64,000 bases of DNA from Baylisascaris procyonis. Taxonomy: Eukaryota > Nematoda > Chromadorea > Rhabditida > Ascarididae. The notes under the pieces were generated by a model that had not been told where the DNA came from, did no database searches, and worked only from the letters and a program-made list of their open reading frames with translations. Numbering within the stretch: the first letter of the stretch is position 1; each line of letters begins with the position of its first letter. Location: positions 820,001 through 884,000 of the forward strand of contig JAZARR010000200.1 in assembly GCA_037389465.1 (NCBI GenBank), given 5' to 3'. The translations under genes and the position numbers were made by a program. Shown here piece after piece: positions 1 to 13,157 of the stretch.

Positions 1-355
1 CTTAGAGCAAACGATTGGGAATAGATGGAAAAATGCTAACGCCTAGCAATATTTTTTTATATTTTATTCGCAAAATAATAATGGTTTAGTACTAGAGTTT
101 GATGAAGTACTAATATTATTTTGCTCGAACCATTATAAAGGCTGTGATCGATGAAACCTTTCATAAATTCATAATAAAAAATAAACATCAATAAGTTTAC
201 GATTTTTGGAAAACATAGATTAACAGCAAACAAAATTTCCCAAATATGTAATAAAAATAGGTAATTCACCTTAATAAGTACAATATTACAACTTTAAAAA
301 ATCGAATAGTAAAATTTATCAATTAGTAATAATATTTAATTTTTTTTTTTTAAAG

Positions 356-2590
356 GCTCATTTAGTGGATGCACTTAAACAATATGAAATGCAATTGGAT
401 ATAGTTGCACCAGATCGACGTGAATGGCATTTATTCAATTCGTTGAATTTTGCACTCGCTTTACTTACCACTATTGGACATGGAAATCAGTTACCAGAAA
501 CAACTGCTGGACAGGTAATACTCTTTGAATTATCGAATATAATTTTACACCCTTTTCCGGTTTTTTTATTGGATGCCTGGATGGTGTAATGCTTGGCTTA
601 TGGGAGGATGGGTGAGGGTGGGGGGAGGGGGGGTGGTGGGAGATAATGGAGGGGAATTATTTGAATGTGAAAAAATTGATAAGGTCTTATCACTAGGTGA
701 TTAGTAAGATAAGCACTTTTCTTGATAAAATACACCCAATCAATCCTTTTTTTTTTTCTATAGTAATAGTGCGTTTTTTAAATCAGTTTTTCAATAGATG
801 AGAAAAATTTCATATATAGGCGGAAATATAAAACTTGAGCATGATTTGACGCCTAAGCTGAATTTCGTTACTTATCAGAACAACGTAGAACAACGATCCA
901 ATGTCATTGCTCCTTCGTGCTGAGAACTATATTTCTAAGTTTACATTAGTTAAGTTTATTTACTATAGCTTAATCTGCAAGAATATTCTTTTTTGACTAT
1001 CAATTCGCTTTCGTGACTGACCATTTAAACTGACCAGTGATGTCTACTTTTATTGGTCACCTAAGAAAAAAATTCAAAAAGTTGAAGTAGGTTGAAAATT
1101 TAAAAAAAAATTTATTTTAGGTTTTTTCATTGATTTACTCAGTGATTGGAGTTCCATTCTTTTTTGGTACGATTGCCGTTTTGATTTATCAACTTATTCT
1201 ACCTCTTTTCCAGGTAACTTTCTTCAATAATATCCAGCCTAGTCGGAGTTTACGGCTAACGATTTATTTGGATTTGCTTAATTTTATATCCTTTGAGAAA
1301 GGCTTTAATAATTGAAGTGAATTTGAATAGCTAATTTGCACATTCAAATATGTTAATTAATTGCTAATTTGCATATTCAAACATGTTAATTTTAGCGCTA
1401 TTAACAATTTTTTTTTTCAAATAATTATAGTAAATTTCTTTATAGACTCATTTGCATTGTTTTCCTAAAGTTGAAATTTTAACATTTTTGCCGATTTTGT
1501 TATGACGCGGTAAGGAAGATATTTTTTTAGCTTTCAATTATATATACAGTGAGGAGAATTAATAAATATGGGATACTATACGCTGCATGTAGGATGCTTA
1601 AAAGTGTTGGGATACTGTACATCGAATCTTGGCGGGATACTGTATATTGTTCCTTAATGGCATACTGTATCGGATCTCACAAATACGATGTGAAATGATC
1701 GACCGTATACGAGAAATTAAAATCCACTATATGTTTATTTTATTAAGATTACATTCTAGAGAAATTGTAGACCTAAATATTTGCGCCTCATATCGATTGG
1801 TCTTTCAGAAACCAAACGATTCATTTGTTCGACGTCTTTTACATCTATATTGTGCAATAATATTTTTAATAATATGGATTATGATGACAGCGTTATATCT
1901 GTGGCATTTCGCATTCGATGGTCATCTATGGATTTCGATAACTACGGCTATATTTAGCGCACTTACCGTACAGGTAACGTAATAAATCAATTTTTTAAAT
2001 GATGAATTTAACAATAGGGGTTGTATTTATGTGATATACGGTAATATATGGTATGAAAAAATAAAGTTTCTTTGTTTTAAGCAACTTATGCTCTTAAGGT
2101 TTTTTTTGCATGACGTCACCTTATATGCAAACTTTGTTCAATATCGATTGCCATCGACTAGTACCATTTCCATCGATTAATTTTGTGATATAATTTATCA
2201 GTGATAATTAAATATTGATATAATTTAGTAAATATAATAAATATTTATTAGTTTTATTATCTATTCATTCATTAATAATCACTATAAAAACTGATGTTAT
2301 ATTAGTAAGTTAATTATGGAATTGTAGAGAAAAAGCTTTTTTTTTCATTGAGGAAATTCGAATTAAATTTTCAGACGCGATTCTACAATCATTTGGCTAC
2401 GGCACCCACTCTAACAGTACTACTATCGGTAACTGTAACGATATCGTTGGGTATTCTCATCGTTTTTCTGGTGGCCTCTCTTCTTATACAACGTGGACCA
2501 CATACCGGAAAAGTGGACGATCGTAAAATAGAGATACCTAAATTTGCGGTCGTTGTCGACGAAGGTGGTACTAGTAAATTGACCACCTAA
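356..2590 (+). CDS. Two-pore-domain (TWK/K2P) potassium channel, 3' part
   Basis: Exons 356-514, 1121-1213, 1809-1973 and 2375-2590 (stop) are all phase 0 with GT-AG borders and give 210 C-terminal residues. Upstream exons (start, first membrane helix) lie outside the window. Seen: exon 1 has a pore helix and the filter-like TTIGHGN followed by P-E-T-T-A-G. Exon 2 is the post-pore helix containing YSVIGVPFF. Exon 3 has a membrane helix (LYCAIIFLIIWIMMTALYL) and the place where pore 2 should be. Exon 4 has a last helix and a short polar tail. The order P1-M2-M3-P2-M4 is that of K2P leak channels, which set resting potential in the plasma membrane. Odd: His replaces the usual Tyr/Phe of the first GYG, and the second pore (ITTAIFSALT) has no TxGxG. 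A pseudogene is possible but no frame is broken. Family is fairly certain; the orthologue is not named. Confidence 0.85.
600..645 (+). repeat. G-rich tract in K2P intron
   Basis: Nearly pure G with isolated A/T, including runs of six to eight G, on the coding strand of the intron after the first pore exon. It could form a G-quadruplex in RNA or DNA; no function is shown. Confidence 0.6.
1560..1670 (+). repeat. Degenerate repeat of GGGATACTGTA in K2P intron
   Basis: The motif GGGATACT(G/A)TA occurs at about 1568, 1608 and 1633, with a weaker GGCATACTGTA near 1660. It lies in the intron before the third-helix exon. Origin unknown. Confidence 0.6.
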
Positions 2591-2719
2591 AATTATTCCT
2601 AAATTTGCGGTCGTTGTCGACGAAGGTGGTATTAGTAAATTGACCACCTAAAATTATTCCTAAATTTGCGGTCGTTGTCGACGAAGGTGGTACTAGTAAA
2701 TTGACCACCTAAAATTATT
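2537..2719 (+). repeat. Three tandem 61-bp copies at the K2P 3' end
   Basis: Units start at 2537, 2598 and 2659 and are almost identical (one C/T difference seen in unit 2); a few bases of a fourth start at 2720. Unit 1 contains the last 17 codons of the K2P gene, the TAA stop and the first bases of the 3' UTR. Units 2 and 3 therefore carry untranslated copies of the C-terminal coding segment. Confidence 0.95.
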
Positions 2720-4217
2720 CCTAAATTTTCGAAAAGCCCTTCAATTGATCGATTATTCATTGCCACTATGAGATCACCGATCGTATTGTGGTACTTACTG
2801 CCTATAATTCAATACTGAATAGTTGAAATATTATTTGAAAATTAGAGAATTAGAGAAAAAATGTTCACCAAAAATTGTAAAAGAAAACTTTATTGAAAAA
2901 TTTCAATTTATTTATGAAAAAAATATTTTATAAATCTTTGTGAAACAATGGAATGTGCATATTGTGCTTTTTTTTTATTTATGCGAAAGGCTGATAGGAT
3001 TTTTCTAAATTTTTTGATAAACCAAATCATAAACACTATTAATCTCACTATCGCCTCGTGTTTATTGTGTTATGATTCTCATAATTGTGGTGTAATTCTC
3101 ATAACCGTGTTATAATTCACACGATTGTGTTATGAGTGCTATAACTCTCCGATTTGTGTTATAATTCTCATAATTTCCATAGTCTTGTTACGATTCTCAT
3201 AATCGTATGAATGATTGTCATAATTCTCATAATTGTTTTATAATTCTCACAATTCTCATAATCGTGTTATAATTCTCATAATTCCCATCACTGTGTTATG
3301 ATTCCCATAATTGTTGTATGTTTTTCAATATTACCATTAATCTCATTACCACAAAAAACTATAAATAAAAAAAAAAATTTTCATCAATTCAATCAAAAAA
3401 TTCTTGAACGCTGCATTTGAGATTTCTCAACACCTTTTCGGTTTATTTTTTCTGATAGTTTAGAAGTTTTTTTTTTTTTTCTGAATGCTAAAATATTTAT
3501 ATGCAAACTAGCTAGTAGCCTATGTAAAATAATACCCAAATTTTGAACGAATTTAAATTCGAATAAATCAAATTCAATTGCTTAAAGCAGAATTACTTTT
3601 TTTTTCGTATATAACATTTGCGAAGATTTTATATTTGAGAAAAATTTTCTTAATTGTTTCATTTTATTCTTTTATCTCTATGCTTTCTATCCTTATAACA
3701 AGAGATTTCAAGTAGTCTTTATTTAATTCTATTGATTAGAGAAATAAAGTGAGTAGATTCACATATATCCCACTGTATTTAGATCTTCTTGCAGCGATCC
3801 GATACAACACAAATGAAAGACGGGGCCTTCCGGTTCAGTGGAGGATGAACCCTTCTGGTTCAGGCGGGATGAGACCTTCCTCACCGACGGAGAGGAGGGC
3901 AATAGAGGAGATTAAGGTGTAAATCAGGCGAACTCATCATTTACCACCGCGAAGTTTCACCACAAGAACATCCCAATCGCTGTTCCACGTCTTCATACAC
4001 GTTTCCTTTCCGGAAACACTAGCTAGGACTTTACAATAAGATCTTAGTCAATGTTCCCTGAAGCATGAGTCAATCCTTCAAACAATCCCCAACGAGAATA
4101 ATGACCTGTAAGAATGCTTGAAGGATCAAAACAGGCAACAACATTTATCCACACGAAAAACGCTTGAACAAGAACAAGAGCGTGATCGATAAAACGGCAA
4201 ATGCCGTCAACACATAA
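2720..4217. other. Intergenic, between convergent K2P and rps-18
   Basis: No gene recognised. The interval holds the 3' flanks of two convergent genes. It contains a degenerate AT-rich repeat (3040-3320) and homopolymer T stretches. A TTTATT (AATAAA on the minus strand) at 3718-3723 could serve rps-18, but it is 500 bases from the stop, so this is weak. Confidence 0.6.
3040..3320. repeat. Degenerate tandem repeat, about 20-bp unit
   Basis: Many diverged copies of a unit like GTTATAATTCTCATAATCGT run through the stretch. Unit length drifts. The two halves (TTATAA, TTCTCATAAT) are rich in short palindromes. Confidence 0.8.
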
Positions 4218-6826
<2,609 letters not shown>

Positions 6827-6853
6827 CTTTGAAGATGATCGTTATATACCTCT

Positions 6854-6855
6854 CT
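6854..6855 (-). promoter_or_regulatory. Acceptor-like site upstream of rps-18 ATG (possible spliced-leader site)
   Basis: On the minus strand, ATATTTTTTAG ends here, leaving a 27-base leader before the ATG. A short leader preceded by U-rich AG is the pattern of nematode trans-splicing. No spliced-leader RNA gene was found in the window, so this is inference; a 5' UTR intron would look the same. Confidence 0.45.
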
Positions 6856-8429
6856 AAAAAATATAAAATTTACAACTATATAAAACAATAAAAAAAACCT
6901 TATAAATCGGGCATTATCTAATAATATATCAAGTAAAAGTTTAAGAGCGAACATGAATAAAATAAGCAAAGCGGAAGTGCTAGTGAATACCAGATTGGAA
7001 AACGTCAGGACAAAATTGCAAAAAGTTGAGGAAGTAATTAGAGTGGGCAAAGAAGCTGAAGATACTTGGGGGGGGGGGGGGTGCGACATAAAGGGGGATA
7101 CAACTTGGATAAGGGGGATAAAACAGTTTAAAGGGGGACAAAAGGGGCATAACACGGAGGAGGGAGGGGGGCAAAAAGGAGAACCCATGGAAAATCTCTC
7201 AGATGTTAAGAGTTTTTGATGGTAAGAATGCCGAAAATAAGTTGAAATTCAAAATTTTGACCCAACTCTATCCCTATTTAGCTCGAGACTTCGGGTTTCT
7301 CAAAAAAAAGAGAAGCATTTTCAGTCTCACCATGCCATAAATAAACCGGCCAGTATCTGAACATTTTTTAAAATTTTATTCTGGACAGTCCGGTTATCTG
7401 AATACCCTCCCGGATATAAGGCCTGCGGAAAATATTTACGCCACAGAATATACTATAAGATGGGCATAAGCAAAAACTCGTCAATGGTCCTCGTCAAGCA
7501 AAATATGGTAATGCCCAATTTTCTGGAATGTCCTCGATGATAGAAAGGGCAATATCGAAAAGACAGAAAAGGAAAACATGGAAATGAAAATTTTAATCCT
7601 TAAAATAGAATATAAATTCATTTTAAGATGGCCTAGGCTAATTCCAGTCTCTTTTACGACCAGGATCAGGGTCCGAGAAATCGGTGACCATGTGTCGATG
7701 GTTTACCCATCTCGACCCAGACCTGACAACCGGGCTTTAACTCACTCTAGACCACATCGAAATTAACCTAGCTCAATACGGTCATAGGCTGAATCCTGCT
7801 TTGGTCCCAGTCCCGGTTAAATTCAGCCCCTGAGGTTGAAAATGGTTCTCAACATCCAACTAAACCTAAACCCCTTCTGCGAAAAAAAAAATTGCAGCTT
7901 TTCAGTAAAATAAACCACGATATAAACTGGCAGCTACGTAAATAACCGCATAAAAAACCGCACAAGACCTTCACTAGCGTGTAAACCCCACATCAAACAA
8001 CCATACACCTCACAATCAACGAATTCATCTAAAAGTTTTAGAAAAAATTAGAAAAGTGTGAAGCAAAAATTGTGCAGTCAAAGTATTACTGTATAGAGCA
8101 AACCATCGCTGCAGGACCAATGGAAATTTTGCAGCGGAATTCCATAAGAATTTTCCCGGCACAGCTGAGTGGGGGGTGCGGGAGGGATGGAGAATAAGGT
8201 ACGGGGAAATATTTGGGTAATAAAGGGGGTAGGTAAGATCAAGGTTTTATGAAAATCTGGAATTTCCATGCTCCAAATTTGAAGTTGAAATTATGCAAAT
8301 ATCGAATGTATGAATCAATAAAGAAACCATAAAAAATGAAAATAAAAAAATAATGCAAAATTTCCATTAACATCTCTTTTTTAAGGAATTTGAATGTTAG
8401 GCAAAACGGTTGACATTTTCCGTTCGTGG

Positions 8430-8560
8430 GATTTTCGCTAGCGGTCATTTCCATCACTGGTCACTTCCATTAGCGGTCACTCCCATCAGCGGTCACTCCC
8501 ATCAGCGGTCACTCCCATCAGTGGTCAATTCGGTCACTAGTCATTTCCATCGTTGGCCTT
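8430..8560. repeat. Tandem repeat of GGTCACTCCCATCAGC, 16-bp unit
   Basis: At least three exact units (AGCGGTCACTCCCATC) lie at 8472-8520, flanked on both sides by diverged units with CATTTCCATC. An 87-codon open frame crosses it but only reflects the repeat. Confidence 0.8.
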
Positions 8561-9049
8561 ACACGTCAACAACTTTTTCCGAAAAAGCGCATCAGTGGCA
8601 TTTTTATATCAACACATGTAAGATTCAGGCACCTGTCGATGCAATAAACTGCTCTGCGTGCAATGCTCAATGATTTTCATAAAACCTAACAACCTTTCCC
8701 AGCCGTTGCTTCAATGGTCTATCTATATTCGAGTCACCCAGACCAATAGACCGACACATACAGACACACCAATACGATAGGAGACATGCACGCATATTGT
8801 TGTGTGCAAAAGCATATAGCTGCTTTATATCATCGCTTATCAGAGCATTGCCAACGCGGACTTTTTTTTGAAGGTCTAGTTCAACGGTTTTGATGGCTGT
8901 ACCTGAAATGAACCTCACTACCCCGCCCCCCCCCCCATTTAGTACCAATAAGATCAGGGTCCTAAATTATGCTACATGCATCCCCCCAACTCCTTCCTTC
9001 TCTCAAACACCCCAAACTTCCGGTCTCTAAGCATCCGAAGCGAGGTGCA

Positions 9050-9170
9050 TACCCTCATAAATGCACGCATATAAAACTTTCAATGGCGCACAAGTGCATG
9101 TATGCACGCATCGTGCACGTGTCGCATGCATTATGTGCATGAAAATCGTAATAGTGCACAAATACGTTTG
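9050..9170. repeat. Cluster of TGCA palindromes (ATGCAT, GTGCAC)
   Basis: About eight TGCA-centred palindromes occur in some 120 bases, including ATGCACGCAT, GTGCATGTATGCAC, CGTGCACG and GCATGCATTATGTGCAT. The sequence is largely alternating purine-pyrimidine. Confidence 0.7.
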
Positions 9171-10387
9171 GCCTTGCATATCGCAACAATGGAATATGTC
9201 TGTTGTTGTCGATTTCTCTGCTAAACAATACTCTTTTCCTTCTCTATTTTTCTTCTCACACTCATATTTTATTATTTTTTATGTTTTCTTTTATTTCAAA
9301 TTATAATATTATTTCCTATTATTTCTCATTTCTCGCCTAGACGAGAAACTATTTTGTCTCATATTCCTCTTTTCGTCTCTATCTCTTTTCCACAAATATA
9401 TATTTCTTTTTGTATTTTTCTCTGAGTAATTCTAAAAAAAATGGAATTTTTTTTTTGAAAATAAATTAACAAAATTTAGTGAATGGGCTTTATTTAGGGT
9501 GTTACGGTATTCCTCGAGGTTCCTCTTCATATACTTCTTGCTGAAAACAAAGAAGAAAGCGAGTAATTTATCATTATTTAGTGAACATGGTAGATATGTG
9601 AACGAACACATGGTGTGCATATCATTGTTGCTCATAGAAAGCGCCAAATGCCACCTGCATAATCGGCGTTTTATATCTCTCAAAAGAGGGGAAAAGAAAC
9701 GATAGAAATGCTAAGAGATAATAATAAACGAGAAAAAAAGAAACGAGAAAGAGCGAAGCAAAAAGATATCAGAGAAGGGATAGAGATAAAAACGGTGCAT
9801 AACAAAAATTAGAAGGGAATTACGCATGAAAATGGTGACATTCCCCTAAGAAGAACAGATCCCTATTGTGTTGATATCCCGCCAATTTTATTTAATGCCT
9901 CATAGAAATAAAATATTTTTTACGCTTAAATTTTTATTGAACTATGAACAAATTTTGTAAAATTTTCTCGAACAAAAAAAAACACCTATTGAAAATTATT
10001 CATTAAGTTCGCAGGTAAATTAGCAATTAAGTTCGCAGCGAATTTTTTCATCAAGCATATCTTCATTTCAAATTTCCATTTCTTCAGGTAATTTTTTTTA
10101 AACTATGCTGTTTTTTCAAATCAAATTTGCAAGGGGTCCATAAAATTCGATCGGGTTGAACCACTTCGACCATATTGATCACTTTAAATGGGCCAGCGGG
10201 TGGACGGAAATCTTGACCATTGTCCATGCAACATCTGTCGACTCAGCTAACCGAGCGACAAAGAATCGAGTAGTGCATCCGATTCGACCGTCGATTTAAA
10301 AAAATTCGAGTAGTATAATCGTAACAAATTTTCAGCAATCGGCATCCTAATGAAACACATGAGTCAATGTAACTTGACCAGAGAGAT

Positions 10388-10530
10388 GTTGACTATCCAG
10401 TGGTCAAAGGTCAGTTGACCGTTGAAACTATCAACGATTTGCTAGAACGATGACCAGATGAGACGTTGACCGTCTATGGGTCAAAGGTCATTTGACGGTT
10501 GGAACTCTCAGCTGTATGCTAGAACGATGT
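10388..10530. repeat. Diverged 76-bp tandem duplication carrying AAAGGTCA
   Basis: Copies start at about 10388 and 10464. Both contain GGTCAAAGGTCA, TTGAC and GCTAGAACGATG in the same order. Each holds one AAAGGTCA (10406-10413, 10483-10490), the extended half-site bound by many nuclear receptors; binding here is unproven. Confidence 0.75.
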
Positions 10531-12933
10531 ATGCGACACTGTATGAGTCTGTATCGTTCGACGATGGTTTGGAGCTTTGCCTTTTGCGTATAGCTTTATG
10601 TTTTTCTTTGTTTTGAATCAGTTGGAATATTTTGCCGATCCTATAGAAGTTACTTAGCTAATTGTTCACTTTCGGCTACAATCGAAAGCAAATATTGATG
10701 GGAAACATTTCATATCGTTTCCCGCGCGGGTAGGAAAATTTGAAAATTTTACCCTAAAATTTTCGAAAAAAGTTTAAAAATTTCGTTCTCATGCTAATAT
10801 TGCTACGCTATATTATTTCTTTTTCATGTCGAAAAATTTCTTTCGAATTTTTTTATAAAACAATAATACAGGTAAGTTAATTTTTAATAATATTAGGTAA
10901 TACAGATATGTAACAAATGTACCCTCATAAAAGATCCCAAAAATACCATTAAAAGAATCGATAGTATTATAGGAAGTTCCATTATTTTTTGAGGTCTCAA
11001 TATCTATATGAATGGGTTAACGTTGAGTATCTAGAAAATTATAAACACTCCGGAGCAGCTTATCCAACTATGGCTCATAAATGGGAAAATAAGCGGGTAA
11101 GCAGCTATCTGAATGGTAGTCTAATGCATAGCTGAGTAGGGAACATAACCAGACACTTGTTACCTATACGGGCAAAACGAAAACATTGCTGGGCAAAAAG
11201 AGGTTCCTGCAGAGAATTGGGTAAACCTTCGCTAACCTAATAGGGTAATTAAAATATACAGTGATTTTTACTTTTATATAGGCTATAAAAGTTTAACTAA
11301 TTAATAAAAATGTGTTTACTGCAAAAATACTCGTGGATTGTGTATTTTAATGTGTTTTAATGCAGCCTTATAATTATACTATTTTTGTGCTGTTGACATC
11401 CTTAGTGGTCAGTGAGTGACCCATCCGTAAAATCCAGTGACCAGCATCTGTCGGCAGAACCTTTAGGAAAGCGCTATGAGTTGAATCCACCCCCTCCCCT
11501 TTCCACCTTCCGATATTATGGTTCATGACGAACCTGGTCCTATTTGCTGCTGCGACCTGACATCGGATTCCAAACCTCTCCTTTATGGACCAATATGAGT
11601 ACTCCACCGGAAACACCTGAGGAGTACTTGTGGACATACCTGGAATGTCTTTGATGGTGGTACTGGGTTGTAGGAGGGAATGCAATGCTTGTTATTAATC
11701 ACCGCATTTCCTTAAGAAAGAAACTATGTAAAAAGATATGCATCCTCTCTGAAACAACCTGATATGTCTATTTTTTGAAACATCCTTCCTCAAAAGTTTC
11801 ATGCATGAGACCTCCTAACCAGTAGACCTTGTCCAATCATATATATTTGCGTATGGTTAATAAGACCTTCACAGGATACCCCAATGACGAATTTTCCTTC
11901 CAGGAGGCTTCACTCCTTCTTTTTGCGTTTATTGTGTTGCACTCAAGCTACGCGACTCGAACTATAATCACCGACACATAAAAAAACAACTTCCTTGTAA
12001 TTAGATTCTTCCTTCTCCTTCATTATACCGTCCCTGGCGTAAACGCCTCACTTCACTTATGCTGACGGCTTTTTTTCAACTAAAAAATGCAGGAAACTCC
12101 CTCCCCATCCTTTTTCCTGGAAATCCCCCATTTTCCCTCACTGTTTCGGAAAATTTCACCCGTCCTCTACATCAGCCTACAAGAATTTCTGTGCACATTT
12201 GTAACGTAAACAAGCCATGATGTCAGCGCGCTCTCCTCTCTATAGCCTGAGGGCATTATAGTGTTACATCCATCGTTGCACAACAACAACCTTCGTTACA
12301 TCGATATCCCCACAACCAATAAAACTGCCTTTGTTATGACGTCTCATAGCTGCCAAGGATATGACATTTCGGTCATATCCACAACAACTGCACAAGTCTT
12401 GCTCGAATCCACCAACACAGTCGACCTCCCCTCCCGTCCCCCATAAGGTACGATTAACGCTTATACTATCGAAATTTGCATAAAAATAAACCACAAAACA
12501 TTTACTGAGAGATATACAATTAAATTTTGCATGAAATATTTTCCGTTCATGAGGGGAAAAAAATAAAAGAAGAATAAATCAAACAACAACAACTGTGACA
12601 ACAAATAGGATGGAGATAAAAGATAAAGAATGAATGAAGCATAATTTAGCGGGTCAAATATTCCATTGATCTACATTATTTACTTCAATAAAAACACTGT
12701 TAAAACATTTAGACTCGATAGTAAAGTAGGACAACATTAACGAAAAAACCAAACAACTACCACACCGAACCAGCCGGACAACCGATTCCAATAATGCTCT
12801 ATTTAGCAGACTCCTTAAATATCCCAATCCTTCAAAAAAAGGTTCTTTATTTCAGGCAAAAAGATAAGGTAGGATAAGTAACCAAAGTTTAACACTACAA
12901 TCCAATCCCAAGGATAGATGAAAAATTCAGACG

Positions 12934-12951
12934 CACACACACACACACACA
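12934..12951. repeat. (AC)n microsatellite
   Basis: About nine AC dinucleotides, just downstream of the SR-type gene's stop. Confidence 0.95.
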
Positions 12952-13157
12952 AATGATAACAATGTAATTAATGAAAGGTGTATATAGATGACGTCATATA
13001 AATAGATGGGTGTCGGATACGCTTAGTGCCAGATTCAAACGTGAAGCGTTAAATGAAAGAGATTTTTTTTTAAATATTCAAATGAGGTGAATAACAATAG
13101 AGAGGGATGATTGCTTCAATAATAAAATCGAACGTTGAACGCGTCGACGCATTTCGT

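Larger units (their letters stand above)
6856..13157. other. Intergenic, 6.3 kb, no gene recognised
   Basis: Lies between the 5' end of rps-18 and the 3' end of the SR-type gene, both on the minus strand. It holds G and C homopolymers (7068-7082, 8924-8936), several diverged repeats listed separately, and AT-rich stretches. The longest open frame, 103 codons at 11374-11685 minus, resembles no family I know and lacks convincing splice context. No tRNA-like A/B boxes were seen. Confidence 0.55.

Noticed and set aside
1..355. A gene in the first 355 bases
   Set aside because: AT-rich with no coding signal; it is the intron before the first visible K2P exon.
11374..11685. 103-codon open frame, minus strand
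   Set aside because: No family resemblance and no splice or poly(A) context I would trust.
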